This document shows, piece after piece, positions 1 to 5,775 of a stretch of 9,600 bases of DNA. Positions within the stretch are counted from its first letter, which is position 1. The number at the start of each line of letters is the position of its first letter. The translations under genes were made by a program, and so were the position numbers. Under the pieces are notes generated by a model. That model saw only the letters and a program-made list of their open reading frames with translations. It did no database searches and was not told the DNA's origin. Origin of the DNA: CBFGRU01 sp965651255. GTDB lineage: Bacteria > Planctomycetota > Phycisphaerae > Phycisphaerales > SM1A02. The stretch is from contig CBFGRU010000117.1 in assembly GCA_965651255.1 (NCBI GenBank), positions 1 through 9,600 on the forward strand, in the 5' to 3' direction.

Positions 1-769
1 CATAGAGCTTGTAATCCAATTCGCGGTGCGACTGATTCGCAGTATTGAACTTGCCTTGCTCGTATTCCTGCCGTGCAAATGCGCGCACGACCCGAATGCC
101 GGTCAGATTTTCCTGCAGCGTGGAGGTCATTCTTCCCTCTGCTTCATCGACCTTCAGAAAAGTCTTTCGGATGCGAAGGAAGACCAGGCAAGAGAAAAGC
201 ACGATCGGCGGAATGACCAGAACTGATAGAACTGTCATTCGCGGGTCAATCGCGAGCATGAGTGGAATCGGAACGAGAAGCATGATGCTTGCGCGGCCAA
301 TCTCGACAACCTGATTGGCGAGGAACACGCGAACCGTCTCAACATCGCTCGTTGCGCGCTGCAACAGATCACCGGACTCCGCAGTGTCAAAGTACCGACT
401 GGGGAGGTTCTGAAGATGCCCGTAGACACGATTACGTACGCGTTGAGTAATGCGCTCACTTGCGCGAGCTGACCATCGGCTGCGCAGATAGGTGAGAACT
501 CCTGCAATCGCAGTCAGCCCTACGACGATTGCGGCCGGGAACCAGAGATTCTGCACAAGCCACGCGCGCCCCCCGAGAATACTGACTGCACGGTGGACCC
601 ATCTGGACGCCTTCTCGGGTTCAGAAGAGATGACTCCATCCAACACCACCTGAGGAACAAATGGTGCAAGGTAAAGGAAGCAAGAGGCGAGTACCAGCGC
701 GCCAGCGGCACCAAGGAATCGCCATCGCTCCCCCTCACCAAGTCGCCAGAGCATTCGGATGAATTGCAC
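1..769 (-). CDS. ABC exporter, N-terminal transmembrane domain (partial at left edge)
   Basis: The minus strand reads 256 codons from a GTG at 769 to the window edge with no stop. This is the membrane domain of a type IV (MsbA-like) ABC exporter; the nucleotide-binding domain would lie outside the window. Hydrophobic segments fall near residues 18-42, 76-95, 160-175 and 179-198. Family hallmarks are NLPSRYFDTAESGDLLQR (121-138), followed by a TSDVETVR-like stretch, and LQENLTGIRVVRAFARQEYE (218-237), the coupling-helix region conserved in MsbA/LmrA/BmrA relatives. Such proteins use ATP to export lipids, drugs or peptides across the inner membrane. The substrate cannot be told from this part. 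The GTG start is chosen because AAAGAGG lies 6 bases upstream and homology begins just after it. A TTG further up in frame (near 802) is less likely. The 5' leader holds a possible attenuator (see 898-1027). Confidence 0.9.
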   Translation of the reverse strand, partial: MQFIRMLWRLGEGERWRFLGAAGALVLASCFLYLAPFVPQVVLDGVISSEPEKASRWVHRAVSILGGRAWLVQNLWFPAAIVVGLTAIAGVLTYLRSRWSARASERITQRVRNRVYGHLQNLPSRYFDTAESGDLLQRATSDVETVRVFLANQVVEIGRASIMLLVPIPLMLAIDPRMTVLSVLVIPPIVLFSCLVFLRIRKTFLKVDEAEGRMTSTLQENLTGIRVVRAFARQEYEQGKFNTANQSHRELDYKLY

Positions 770-775
770 GTGATA

Positions 776-782
776 CCTCTTT
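776..782 (-). promoter_or_regulatory. Shine-Dalgarno sequence of the ABC exporter gene
   Basis: On the minus strand AAAGAGG ends 6 bases before the GTG at 769. It fixes the otherwise ambiguous non-ATG start of the exporter. Confidence 0.6.
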
Positions 783-887
783 CGCCTGTCCTTATGCGCC
801 AACCATTCGTGGGTTGCCGTTGCAAACTTGAGTGGCGAGAGGGTTCGCGTTGTCGAGTGCTGACCCGTCGTCGGAAAGAGTCACCGG

Positions 888-922
888 AAACGAACAAACC
901 CGCTCGCCTTGGGGGAGCGGGT
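888..922 (-). terminator. Intrinsic terminator-like hairpin in the leader of the ABC exporter gene
   Basis: An 8-bp perfect stem (898-905 with 915-922; ACCCGCTC/GAGCGGGT) closes a 9-base loop. Read leftward, the stem is followed at once by TTGTTCGTTT. Read rightward, the following sequence is poor in T, so the element fits a leftward transcript. It stands about 120 bases upstream of the exporter start and downstream of a 15-codon reading frame. No ordinary gene on the minus strand ends here. It therefore either ends a small RNA or acts as a conditional terminator for the exporter. Confidence 0.55.
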
Positions 923-981
923 CGCATTTTCATTCCATCGATCAACTACAAAGCAGTTGCTGCGCTGAATGCTCGCCGCTC
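915..981 (-). promoter_or_regulatory. Possible antiterminator: long-range inverted repeat competing with the terminator
   Basis: Bases 915-928 and 968-981 form an inverted repeat with 11 of 14 positions paired: GAGCGG with CCGCTC, then a 3x3 internal loop, then GCATT with AATGC. The arm at 915-922 is also one arm of the terminator stem, so the two structures cannot form together. The other arm overlaps the stop codon of the 15-codon frame at 980-1027. This is the usual arrangement of an attenuator. Folding and function are inferred from base pairing read by eye. Confidence 0.4.
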
Positions 982-991
982 ACACTGTGAG
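979..991 (-). repeat. 13-base palindrome/hairpin over the stop codon of the leader frame
   Basis: CTCAC-ACT-GTGAG is a perfect inverted repeat with a 3-base centre. In the leftward transcript it would form a 5-bp hairpin spanning the last codons and the stop of the 15-codon frame. Its distal arm shares bases 979-981 with the possible antiterminator arm, so it could act as the opposing structure. It could also be a protein-binding operator or chance. Confidence 0.35.
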
Positions 992-1027
992 GGAAACAAC
1001 CGGTATGCGGTAATCGTACATGAGCAT
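980..1027 (-). CDS. Possible 15-residue leader peptide
   Basis: An ATG at 1027 opens a 15-codon frame, MLMYDYRIPVVSLTV, ending in TGA at 980-982. It has one of the best Shine-Dalgarno sequences in the window: GAGGAG at 1036-1041, 8 bases upstream. No protein family can be assigned at this length. Its position just ahead of overlapping hairpins and a terminator, all upstream of an ABC exporter, suggests a regulatory leader peptide whose translation affects read-through. The residues show no run of a single amino acid as in biosynthetic attenuators. A drug-sensing, ribosome-stalling type, as with bmrB upstream of bmrCD in Bacillus subtilis, would be the closer parallel. The frame lies antisense to the region just before the porin start. 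Chance is not excluded. Confidence 0.35.
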   Translation of the reverse strand: MLMYDYRIPVVSLTV

Positions 1028-1054
1028 CAAGAGAACTCCTCAACAACTGCAGAG

Positions 1055-2473
1055 ATGAACGAGAGTACCCAGGACGGTTCACGCAGGCAAGCGCGTCCCC
1101 CCAGGAAACTCATTTCGCGATCAATTGAAACTCGGTATCATCGCCCTGTGTGCAGGCATTCAATCCTTTGGGTCATCCTTCTCAGTGGTGTTTTGCTGCA
1201 AACCCATGCTCCCGTGCTTGGGCAGCAGGATGACCGGTCGCTCGAGAGACGAATTGCGTCGCTTGAGTCGTCAATTCAAGCTATCGAGTCTTCCGCGAGC
1301 GAGTGGGACACGTGGCAGCGAGAGACCGTGATACAGAAACTTGTGCTCGAAGCGCTTGTTGATGCAGAGCAACGCACGTCGCTCCAGTCGTCAGGCATCA
1401 TGGGTTGGGATGGTCTCCCTTACCTCGCCTCAATAGAGAATGCGTTTCGCCTCAATCTGGAAGCACGTATTCAGTGGCGACATGTGCTTTCCAGACGGAA
1501 TGACTCGAGTATCGAGGACGAGGACAGAACATTGGCGGGATTCGAAGCACGTCGAGTTCGGCTCATCTTCTCCGGGCACGTGGTCGACCCATCGATTCGT
1601 TATCGGGTTCAAGCCACCCATAGTCGTTCCGGTGGATGGCTGCAATTGGAAGACGGCTACGTGCAGAAAGACATCGTTGATGGACTCGATCTGACCATCG
1701 GTCAGTTTCGGCCCGCGTTCAGTCGGGAACAGGATGTCTCGACCTTTCGCACGACCGCAGTTGAACGATCGCTCGCGCACGGTGCAATTGAAATCGGCCG
1801 ATCACAAGGCATCCAGGTGGGCTATCAGGGTGAGAGGTTGCATTGGCGTGCTGCGTTACATGACGGAGATGGTTTTGCCAACTCATCCAGTTTGGAGAGC
1901 GACACCGACCTCGCGCTTGCCGGGCGTATCGAGTGGCTTGTGACCGATGGCTCTTGGCGGGGATTTGCGGATTTCACCGGTTGGCCGGATGAAGAACAAC
2001 GCATGGCTGTCCTGCTGGGCGCGGGTGTGAATTGGCAAAGAGGTGAGTTCGGCGACGCCAGCAACGTTCGTGCGGACGACTGGCGATGGACACTTGACGC
2101 GACAGTGAAGTCACCGGGATGGCATGCGTTTGCGGCGTACGGACAACGTAAAGTTGATCCTGATCATGGGGAGGAGACATCAGTTTCGATCCTGACCATT
2201 CAAGCCGGTGTCTTTGTCACCCCTGCCGATGAGCTCTTCCTTCGCTATGAGTGGGGGAGCGATCGCATACCGGGTCACGATGAGTTGTCGTTGATTACTC
2301 TTGGACTTTCGCACTACTTCCGGAAACACAAACTCAAGGTGCAATGGGATCTGGGGTATGGATTCAACGGTGTCAGTGATACATTCGCCTCATCTGGTGC
2401 GGGTTGGCGCGCCGACTCAGCAGATGAGAATGGTCAAGTTGTCATCCGATCGCAGATCCAGATGACGTTTTGA
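1055..2473 (+). CDS. Porin of the phosphate-selective porin O/P (OprP) family
   Basis: The protein has 472 residues from the ATG at 1055. A basic N-terminal stretch (1-35) leads to a hydrophobic core (about 36-49) and a likely signal-peptidase site near APVLG-QQ (53-57), so the protein is exported. Residues 59-95 look like a short coiled coil, as in other planctomycete porins. The remainder is alternating-pattern beta-barrel sequence. Family-like stretches are FEARRVRLIFSGHVVDPSIR (163-182) and GLDLTIGQFRPAFSREQDV (210-228), typical of OprP/OprO relatives. The chain ends IQMTF, with the C-terminal phenylalanine recognised by the BAM machinery. The frame is open back to 593, but that part overlaps the exporter gene and reads as non-coding. 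The ATG has no clear Shine-Dalgarno sequence; a GTG at 1148 would give a shorter signal peptide. The substrate is unknown: the family name does not prove phosphate uptake. Confidence 0.82.
   Translation: MNESTQDGSRRQARPPRKLISRSIETRYHRPVCRHSILWVILLSGVLLQTHAPVLGQQDDRSLERRIASLESSIQAIESSASEWDTWQRETVIQKLVLEALVDAEQRTSLQSSGIMGWDGLPYLASIENAFRLNLEARIQWRHVLSRRNDSSIEDEDRTLAGFEARRVRLIFSGHVVDPSIRYRVQATHSRSGGWLQLEDGYVQKDIVDGLDLTIGQFRPAFSREQDVSTFRTTAVERSLAHGAIEIGRSQGIQVGYQGERLHWRAALHDGDGFANSSSLESDTDLALAGRIEWLVTDGSWRGFADFTGWPDEEQRMAVLLGAGVNWQRGEFGDASNVRADDWRWTLDATVKSPGWHAFAAYGQRKVDPDHGEETSVSILTIQAGVFVTPADELFLRYEWGSDRIPGHDELSLITLGLSHYFRKHKLKVQWDLGYGFNGVSDTFASSGAGWRADSADENGQVVIRSQIQMTF
1062..1090 (-). promoter_or_regulatory. 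Weak candidate promoter for the leader peptide/exporter transcript
   Basis: Read leftward, TTGCCT (1085-1090) and TACTCT (1062-1067) are separated by 17 bases. They match the sigma-70 consensus at 4/6 and 3/6. Transcription would begin near 1055, about 14 bases before the GAGGAG of the leader frame. The match is weak, and the only support is its correct placement. Confidence 0.2.
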
Positions 2474-2539
2474 CTCGGCAATCCTGAAGATTCCCGTCAT
2501 CAATGGTGGTCAAACAACTGATGTCGTAAGCGCCGCGGA

Positions 2540-3004
2540 TCAGACGATTCCCAGAATCTCAAAGCGTTTCTCTCCTCGTGGCTGTTCGACGCGAACAACC
2601 TCGCCGATGCGAGCGCGAAGCAGCGCCTGTCCCATCGGGCTGTTAAGCGAGACTTCGATGTAGTCGAGGTCGAACGCAACGCGGGCCTCGCCGACAAGGC
2701 GGTACAACTCTTCTTCATCGTTATCGAGATCTTTGAGCTTGACAGTCGCGCCGACGAAGACCATGTCCGCGGGAATTGACTCAGAGTCAGCGACCTTGGC
2801 GTGCTTCAGACGCTCCTCAAGCTTCGCAATCATGGCCTCATTGTGGGCCTGGTCCTCGCGAGCGGCGTGGTAATCAGCGTTTTCCTTGAGATCACCCTTG
2901 GCACGTGCTTCCGCGATGCGTTCAATGATCTCGTTCCGCTTCCTGCTGCACGATTTGAGTTCGGCCTCCAGGCGTTCCTTTTCCTCGGCGGTCATGAATT
3001 CCAT
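2540..3004 (-). CDS. greA: Transcription elongation factor GreA
   Basis: The 154-residue protein is close to the usual 158 of GreA. It rescues backtracked RNA polymerase by stimulating cleavage of the 3' end of the transcript through the secondary channel. The N-terminal antiparallel coiled coil covers about residues 4-75. Its tip carries the signature GDLKENADYHAARE (37-50) with the acidic residues Asp38 and Glu41 that help position catalytic Mg2+. The C-terminal FKBP-like domain follows (about 80-154), including SPMGQALLRARIGEVVRV (122-139). The ATG at 3004 has AAAGGA 9 bases upstream; an in-frame ATG three codons later is also possible. A terminator at 3069-3102 separates it from the upstream operon, so it should have its own promoter, which I could not identify. 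It converges with the porin gene across 66 bases in which I see no clear terminator. Confidence 0.95.
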   Translation of the reverse strand: MEFMTAEEKERLEAELKSCSRKRNEIIERIAEARAKGDLKENADYHAAREDQAHNEAMIAKLEERLKHAKVADSESIPADMVFVGATVKLKDLDNDEEELYRLVGEARVAFDLDYIEVSLNSPMGQALLRARIGEVVRVEQPRGEKRFEILGIV

Positions 3005-3012
3005 CGTGCATC

Positions 3013-3027
3013 ATCCTTTCTGAGGAT
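3013..3027 (-). promoter_or_regulatory. Small hairpin covering the greA Shine-Dalgarno sequence
   Basis: In the greA transcript ATCCT-CAGAA-AGGAT can form a 5-bp hairpin (3013-3017 with 3023-3027) whose 3' arm includes most of AAAGGA, the greA ribosome-binding site. Folding would reduce ribosome access. The stem is short, so the effect could be small. Confidence 0.35.
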
Positions 3028-3032
3028 CGCCC

Positions 3033-3051
3033 CCGCCCGGGAGTCGGGCGG
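3033..3051 (-). promoter_or_regulatory. GC-rich hairpin in the greA leader
   Basis: A perfect 7-bp stem, CCGCCCG/CGGGCGG, with a 5-base loop lies about 30 bases upstream of greA. No T-run follows it on either strand, so it is not an intrinsic terminator. It could stabilise the leader, act with the next hairpin, or cause pausing. Confidence 0.4.
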
Positions 3052-3068
3052 TCACTCGGTCCATACGC

Positions 3069-3102
3069 AAAGAAAAAACACGCCGTGCAGATTCTCGGCG
3101 CG
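3069..3102 (-). terminator. Intrinsic terminator of the murC-ftsQ operon
   Basis: On the minus strand a stem of seven pairs (3096-3102 with 3079-3085; CGCGCCG/CGGCGTG, including one G-U) and a 10-base loop are followed directly by TTTTTTCTTT (3069-3078). It begins 16 bases after the stop of the last membrane-protein gene and ends the operon before greA. Confidence 0.8.
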
Positions 3103-3118
3103 GTCATCCTGCCTTTGT

Positions 3119-3823
3119 TTACTCCGAACGCGCGAGTGCGTTCCGGGAATAGACAATATGAAGCAGAGCCAGTGTCGTCCAGCCGACTGCGCCAGCGGCA
3201 AGGAGCAGGCCGATGAGCATCCACTGAACAGCTTCAAGCGGTCCGGTACCCTCTGTCAGCGCATGAACTGCAAGCAGAGGACTGAGGTCAACCAACTCAA
3301 ACGCTTCAAGACCGAAGCCGAGTGACAGCCACGCGACTGCGGGACCCGCCAGGCACATTGCCACACACGCAATCATTGAAAGAAGTCGTGGACCATGACG
3401 TTCAGTCCCAACGGAGGCAGCAATCATGACTGCTGCGAGCGATGCCCATCCGATGATGACCAAATCCAGAGCCAGAGTTCTCTCATTTGACCAGGTTGTG
3501 ACGAGACGCAATGGCCAGATGACAATCTGCACCATCGAAAGCAGCACGATCAAATCCAACAATGTCTGTCGAATAGGCCATGGCGAGCGCACCTCACTCA
3601 GTCGGAGCAACGGCCAGCCAATCATCAATCCCAGACTGACGGACAAGAGCATGATTCGTACGCTTGGCTCGTAGCTGGCCGCTGAGGGGTAGAGTGGTTG
3701 CCGAAGACCGATTGCCACAAGCCACGAGCCGACAAGCCACAAGAACGCCCACACGATCAACGACCGTGGCAGGACAAGTGGCTGCTCGTCAATCGGAACG
3801 GGTTGTGAAGTCAGCGAGCTCAT
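3119..3823 (-). CDS. Six-helix inner-membrane protein of unknown function, last gene of the mur/ftsQ operon
   Basis: I do not recognise the family. From the ATG at 3823 the protein has 234 residues and about six hydrophobic segments: 21-40, 54-73, 86-105, 118-137, 148-171 and 199-225. The loops are short. There is no cysteine motif, nucleotide-binding loop or obvious catalytic triad. Two longer soluble stretches, around 138-147 and 173-198, are mildly charged. The start is uncertain. A TTG at 3916 overlaps the ftsQ stop codon and would add 31 residues, but these look non-coding and have no ribosome-binding site. The ATG start leaves an 89-base gap and also has only a GGAG too close to the start. 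The intrinsic terminator lies just beyond the stop. Being co-directional with ftsQ suggests an envelope or division role, which is only inference. Confidence 0.65.
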   Translation of the reverse strand: MSSLTSQPVPIDEQPLVLPRSLIVWAFLWLVGSWLVAIGLRQPLYPSAASYEPSVRIMLLSVSLGLMIGWPLLRLSEVRSPWPIRQTLLDLIVLLSMVQIVIWPLRLVTTWSNERTLALDLVIIGWASLAAVMIAASVGTERHGPRLLSMIACVAMCLAGPAVAWLSLGFGLEAFELVDLSPLLAVHALTEGTGPLEAVQWMLIGLLLAAGAVGWTTLALLHIVYSRNALARSE

Positions 3824-3912
3824 CGCTCCACGATGGTATCCCTGCCATGATGCATGGATCAGGCGCCAAGAAGCGGGGAAAACCAAACCACCAGAGATTC
3901 GTGGTTCAAGGA

Positions 3913-4779
3913 TCAATCATGTGCGTACACCTTGTCGTGCGTAATGTCGATTGACGCAAGGCCGCGATTGATCGTCCCGTACTGCTCATAGAAGTAATCA
4001 AGGTACTGCAGTTTTTGCGTATGCGGGACCTCGGCACCGACTTCCTGACCCGGTGCTCGGCCCCAGAGTATTCGTGCGTTGTTCTGTGTCGTGAGCCAGA
4101 TTGATTCGGTCTGAGCAAACTCGCCAAGGTCGATGACTGCAATCTGATCAAACCAGGGTCGGTCCATCAGAATCTCTGAAAGGGAAAGACCTGCCTGAAT
4201 ATCCGGGCCGGGCCAGATGTCCCCCGCAGATGCAGGTCGATTGGCAATCGGATGAACGAGAATCGGCAAGAGCGTCGGCTCGGCATTCTTCGGATAGCGA
4301 CGCGGAAGGAGGTGTCCATCGCGATCAACAAGGTGCGCTCCCCATGAATCGCGAATGAGTCCAAACGGTGTACGGAACTGCGCGGTCACGATAACGCGAT
4401 CTGGAGCCGTTCGCTCGACCCGATGAATTGCCTCAAACCATCCGGTCAGATCAAGTGCCTCTTCCGCAGACTGCAATCCCTCGCGATCAAACGGACTATC
4501 GATCATTTGCTGAGCGGCGAGGAAGGAAAGCTCATCTGCAAGGTCTTCATGCAACCACAGCGGGGGATCAGCGAACTTGACCACAATTGACTCACCGGCA
4601 AGTGCGGCATCTGCATACGCCTCCAGTCGCGGCCCTCCGAATGCCCAAAGCGAACCGACCGTGACGACCCCTATCAGCCAAAGTGCGGTAACCGCACCGC
4701 GCTTGATCGTCGAAGAACTGAAGTCCGGCCATCGGCGATTCGACTTGCGCAGCGACCTGGAGCTTTTCTTACGAGCCAT
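3913..4779 (-). CDS. ftsQ: FtsQ-like cell division protein
   Basis: The 288-residue protein has FtsQ topology: a basic cytoplasmic tail (1-27, with many Lys and Arg), one membrane helix (about 28-48) and a periplasmic part of 240 residues. The region 65-140 resembles the POTRA domain and the following beta segment, with SAEEALDLTGWFEAIHRVER (104-123), then DRVIVTAQFRTPFGLIR (127-143) and a VDRDGHLLP stretch (151-159), the 'V-x-R-P-x ... L-V-D-x-D-G' pattern seen in FtsQ proteins. FtsQ bridges the early and late divisome by binding FtsB/FtsL. GGAG lies 6 bases before the ATG at 4779. The place directly after ddl is the classical position in the division and cell wall cluster and strengthens the call. 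No ftsA or ftsZ follows. Overall similarity is weak, as usual for this family. Confidence 0.72.
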   Translation of the reverse strand: MARKKSSRSLRKSNRRWPDFSSSTIKRGAVTALWLIGVVTVGSLWAFGGPRLEAYADAALAGESIVVKFADPPLWLHEDLADELSFLAAQQMIDSPFDREGLQSAEEALDLTGWFEAIHRVERTAPDRVIVTAQFRTPFGLIRDSWGAHLVDRDGHLLPRRYPKNAEPTLLPILVHPIANRPASAGDIWPGPDIQAGLSLSEILMDRPWFDQIAVIDLGEFAQTESIWLTTQNNARILWGRAPGQEVGAEVPHTQKLQYLDYFYEQYGTINRGLASIDITHDKVYAHD

Positions 4780-4848
4780 TGCGTTCTCCGGGCATATTCG
4801 TCATGCCAATGGTGGACATCGGCGTGAATGTGTCGAGGGACTTGAAAA

Positions 4849-5775
4849 TCATGTCCGGACAGTTGAAGTACGACCCGATCGGACAAGCGCCTCTTCGACG
4901 AGCTGAACGCAGAGTTCGGGCATTTCAAGGCCATGCGCCCTGGCCGCCATGGGTAACAGTGAGTGGGTCGTGAATCCCGGCATCGTATTGAGTTCAAGAA
5001 ACCACACGCGATCGTGATCATCAAGCCGAAAATCAACTCTGGCCAGATCGCGACATCCAAGTTCATGCCAGGCGACAAGCGAGTCTCGCACAAGGACCTC
5101 GCCCACGGACTTTGGAAGACGTGGATTGATCAAGTATCGGGTGTCATTGCGATCGTACTTGGCTTCGTAGTCGTAAAAGGAAACCGATGGCTGAATCTCA
5201 ATGGCAGGCAGCACCTCACCTTGAAGAATGCCCACCGTAAGTTCACGGCCATGAATGTACTGTTCAATCATCAATCGACGCCGGCGGGGATGCAACTGTT
5301 CGCGCGCGGCCGTAAGTTCTTGCGCGGTACGACAGATTCGGATGTCCACGCTTGACCCGTCATCGACGGGTTTGACAACCACTGGCAACTCGACTTCACA
5401 GAGATCATTCTGTGAAATCTCGACCGCTTTCGGCGTCAGTACGCCATGGCTGCCGACAAGTTCTTTGGTTCGCATCTTGTCCATTGCAAGGGCTGCGGAG
5501 CGCGAATCACACCCTACAAAAGGACGTCCAAGTTCTTCAAGGATGAGCTGAAGTGGACCGCCTTCCCCCCAACTTCCGTGCAGTACCGGGAATACAACGT
5601 CGCCGGGCAAGGCAGCCAGGTCGATTGCGGCAGGGCGTTCAATCACACAATCGACCACGGTAAAGCGATCACTGTGGCGCAACGCATCCGCCACCGCAGT
5701 ACCCGAAAGAATGCTAACCTCACGTTCAGCGTCGGGCCCACCCATGAGTACTAACACTGTTGGTCGGCCTGTCAT
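4849..5775 (-). CDS. ddl: D-alanine--D-alanine ligase
   Basis: The 308-residue enzyme has the usual Ddl length. This cytoplasmic ATP-grasp enzyme joins two D-Ala to give the dipeptide that MurF adds to the peptidoglycan precursor. Landmarks are AEREVS (16-21, Glu17 binding the first D-Ala), HGSWGEGG (66-73), DKMRTKEL (99-106), VVVKPVDDGSSV (132-143), EQYIHGRELTVG (171-182), FYDYEAKY (200-207), ARVDF with Arg246 (245-249) and FLELNTMPGFTTHSLLP (259-275), with Asp248, Glu261 and Asn263 as metal ligands. Tyr207 occupies the position of E. coli DdlB Tyr216, which favours D-Ala-D-Ala over D-Ala-D-lactate. The ATG overlaps the murB stop as ATGA, implying translational coupling; no strong Shine-Dalgarno sequence is present. 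Confidence 0.95.
   Translation of the reverse strand: MTGRPTVLVLMGGPDAEREVSILSGTAVADALRHSDRFTVVDCVIERPAAIDLAALPGDVVFPVLHGSWGEGGPLQLILEELGRPFVGCDSRSAALAMDKMRTKELVGSHGVLTPKAVEISQNDLCEVELPVVVKPVDDGSSVDIRICRTAQELTAAREQLHPRRRRLMIEQYIHGRELTVGILQGEVLPAIEIQPSVSFYDYEAKYDRNDTRYLINPRLPKSVGEVLVRDSLVAWHELGCRDLARVDFRLDDHDRVWFLELNTMPGFTTHSLLPMAARAHGLEMPELCVQLVEEALVRSGRTSTVRT

Noticed and set aside
520..945. 141-codon minus-strand frame overlapping the exporter start
   Set aside because: It is in a different frame from the well-supported exporter and its sequence is Arg/Ser-rich with no family resemblance; it is a shadow.
980..990. TCACA-C-TGTGA as a CRP/FNR-type operator
   Set aside because: The half-sites are in the wrong order and spacing for CRP (TGTGA-N6-TCACA); it is explained better as part of an RNA hairpin.
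593..1054. In-frame open extension of the porin gene back to an ATG at 593
   Set aside because: It overlaps the start of the ABC exporter on the other strand, has no protein-like composition, and would put about 190 residues before the signal sequence.
1020..1058. Plus-strand 12-codon frame whose stop overlaps the porin ATG (ATGA)
   Set aside because: The overlap is suggestive of coupling, but there is no Shine-Dalgarno sequence and nothing conserved to see; probably chance.
2474..2539. Terminator between the convergent porin and greA genes
   Set aside because: I looked for a hairpin followed by a T-run on either strand and found none; nothing to annotate in these 66 bases.
2801..3325. 174-codon plus-strand frame across greA and its upstream region
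   Set aside because: It runs antisense to a confident greA gene, crosses the operon terminator and has no ribosome-binding site or domain.
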